NCBI GenBank assembly: GCA_002495185.1
Contig: DAEB01000006.1
Location: 5,896 to 19,270, forward strand
Origin: Thermoplasmata archaeon UBA184
GTDB taxonomy: Archaea > Thermoplasmatota > Thermoplasmata > Lutacidiplasmatales > UBA184
Direction: 5' to 3'
DNA length: 13,375 bases
The translations under genes and the position numbers were made by a program. The notes beneath the pieces were generated by a model, which made no database searches, was not told where the DNA came from, and saw nothing but the letters and a program-made list of their open reading frames with translations. Of the stretch, positions 12,818 through 13,375 are shown one piece after another; the stretch's first letter is position 1; each line of letters starts with the position of its first letter.

Positions 12818-13177
12818 TTATTCCTGGCCGAACGAGCCCAGGACCGCCGCCAGGATGGCGTCCTTCTTATCGGACGGTCGCCGTCCCTCTCCCCGGAGCG
12901 CTTCGTCGGCGGCTTTCTGGCCCTCCGCGACGATCGCGTCGGCCTCCCGACCGACCTCCGCGCGGGCGGTCTCGATGCGCGTGACGCGGTCGCGTTCCGC
13001 GTCGGCGCTCGTCGTCCGCGCTTCGTCCTCGACCGCCGCGCGGAGGGACTGAAGCGCCGCCTGCGATTCCTCGCGCGCCGCGGCGAGGCGGGCGTCCCAC
13101 TCGTTCTCCGTCGCCTTCACCCGCTTCAGCGCCTCGACCGAGTTCGGCTCGCTCGCCGGGGATGTGGTGGTCGCCAT
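12818..13177 (-). CDS. atpH: A-type ATP synthase peripheral-stalk subunit H
   Basis: A 119-residue, almost fully helical protein that winds with subunit E to form the peripheral stalks anchored on subunit I. After a short Ser/Thr/Pro-rich start, residues 13-95 are a continuous charged coiled coil (SVEALKRVKATENEWDARLA and on, with Ala, Arg and Glu). This matches the family pattern of EALKKIKEAE-type N-termini. Assignment rests on this pattern plus position directly before atpI. GGAGG (13187-13191) lies 9 nt before the ATG, inside the 3' end of the upstream small gene, whose stop is only 2 nt away. The start is therefore well supported and translation may be coupled. Confidence 0.85.
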   Translation of the reverse strand: MATTTSPASEPNSVEALKRVKATENEWDARLAAAREESQAALQSLRAAVEDEARTTSADAERDRVTRIETARAEVGREADAIVAEGQKAADEALRGEGRRPSDKKDAILAAVLGSFGQE

Positions 13178-13179
13178 CG

Positions 13180-13317
13180 TCAGGGTCCTCCGAGAAGAAT
13201 CCTCGCGACCAGGTAGACGACCACGAGCACCGCCGCCCCCTTCACCGCGAGGCTCGCGGCCCGGACGGCGGAGAACCGCCGGACCGCGACGTTCGCGTGG
13301 TCACGCGGCGGCAGCAC
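13180..13317 (-). CDS. Small single-helix membrane protein in the ATP synthase operon
   Basis: A 45-residue frame: a basic N-terminus MLPPRDHANVAVRRF (GTG read as Met), then one hydrophobic helix (about 21-42, ending VVVYLVARILLGGP). The GTG has a good ribosome binding site, GGGAGG (13324-13329), 6 nt upstream. Its start lies inside the 3' end of the preceding gene and its stop lies 2 nt before the atpH ATG, the packing expected of a real operon gene. The basic end should stay in the cytoplasm. I know no standard A-type ATP synthase subunit of this kind. It could be an accessory or assembly factor, a lineage-specific stabiliser, or, less likely, a chance frame in GC-rich DNA. Confidence 0.6.
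   Translation of the reverse strand: MLPPRDHANVAVRRFSAVRAASLAVKGAAVLVVVYLVARILLGGP
13187..13191 (-). promoter_or_regulatory. Ribosome binding site of atpH inside the preceding small gene
   Basis: GGAGG on the minus strand, 9 nt before the atpH ATG, is embedded in the last codons of the 45-residue gene. It fixes the atpH start. Confidence 0.65.
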
Positions 13318-13375
13318 CGCTCCCCTCCCGCTCCATCTTGCGCTTCACCGTCTTGAGCATGCTGAACGAGTCGCG
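13301..13375 (-). CDS. C-terminal end of an upstream gene, possibly ATP synthase subunit D
   Basis: Only 24 codons plus stop are in the window: RDSFSMLKTVKRKMEREGSG then four Ala. The pattern acidic-x-F-x-x-L-K-x-x-K-x-K with a charged end resembles the C-terminus of the central-stalk subunit D as I recall it. D is also a natural neighbour of this cluster. Too little sequence is present for a firm call. The stop overlaps the start of the 45-residue membrane gene by 17 bp. Confidence 0.42.
   Translation of the reverse strand, partial: RDSFSMLKTVKRKMEREGSGAAAA

Noticed and set aside
10841..13216. A very long plus-strand open frame opposite atpI and atpH
   Set aside because: It is antisense to two clearly homologous genes, its product is low-complexity Arg/Glu/Asp-rich sequence without motifs, and long antisense frames are expected in GC-rich coding DNA. 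The same applies to the long plus-strand frames opposite hutI and rnz and to those inside nrdJ.
1..13375. Search for tRNA, rRNA, CRISPR arrays, insertion sequences, integrases and phage genes
   Set aside because: No cloverleaf, regularly spaced repeat, transposase motif or att-like duplication was seen by eye. Weakly structured small RNAs cannot be excluded without a covariance-model search.

Overview
The window is G+C-rich throughout, with third codon positions strongly G/C. It carries an archaeal A-type ATP synthase gene set, an archaeal-looking tRNase Z, short leaders behind TATA-like boxes (the clearest at 8802-8808), and extracytoplasmic proteins rich in N-glycosylation sequons. This fits a high-GC, probably uncultivated euryarchaeon. 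A Thermoplasmata-like lineage is my best guess, but that assignment is inference from general resemblance. No rRNA, tRNA, CRISPR array, transposase or phage gene is visible, so this looks like ordinary chromosome.

Layout. (1) 1-1218, minus: the N-terminal 406 residues of an adenosylcobalamin-dependent ribonucleotide reductase, running off the left edge. (2) 1219-1562: a gene-free divergent region with several inverted repeats. (3) 1563-2603, plus: a polytopic membrane protein with a conserved-looking EEG/His core. It converges on, and overlaps by 15 bp, a small minus-strand zinc-ribbon gene (2589-2762). (4) 2920-5344, minus: tRNase Z and imidazolonepropionase joined by an ATGA overlap, followed by a 71-residue protein made of two copies of one repeat, with its own TATA-like box and a hairpin/T-tract terminator. 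(5) 5456-8702, plus: four genes of the cell-envelope side. They are a three-helix membrane protein carrying an external CPYC thioredoxin-like domain, a VKOR-family disulfide oxidoreductase, and two membrane-anchored ectodomain proteins with paired cysteines and several sequons. (6) 8840-13375: A-type ATP synthase genes in two convergent blocks, K-E-C on plus and I-H on minus. Upstream of H lies a 45-codon single-helix gene, and before that a C-terminal tail that resembles subunit D.

How the genes work together. The thioredoxin-like protein and the VKOR protein form a plausible electron relay for making disulfides outside the membrane, and the two following proteins are plausible clients. In the ATP synthase, K (ion-binding ring) and I (stator with the essential Arg) form the membrane motor, E and H the peripheral stalks, and C the link from ring to central stalk. 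Subunits A, B and F are not in the window. If the right-edge tail is D, A and B probably lie just beyond it. NrdJ (DNA precursors), tRNase Z (tRNA 3' ends) and HutI (histidine breakdown) are stand-alone metabolic or RNA genes here.

The most novel items are the disulfide module with its putative clients, the rearranged ATP synthase locus with its tiny membrane gene, the two-repeat 71-residue protein, and the unassigned EEG membrane protein.
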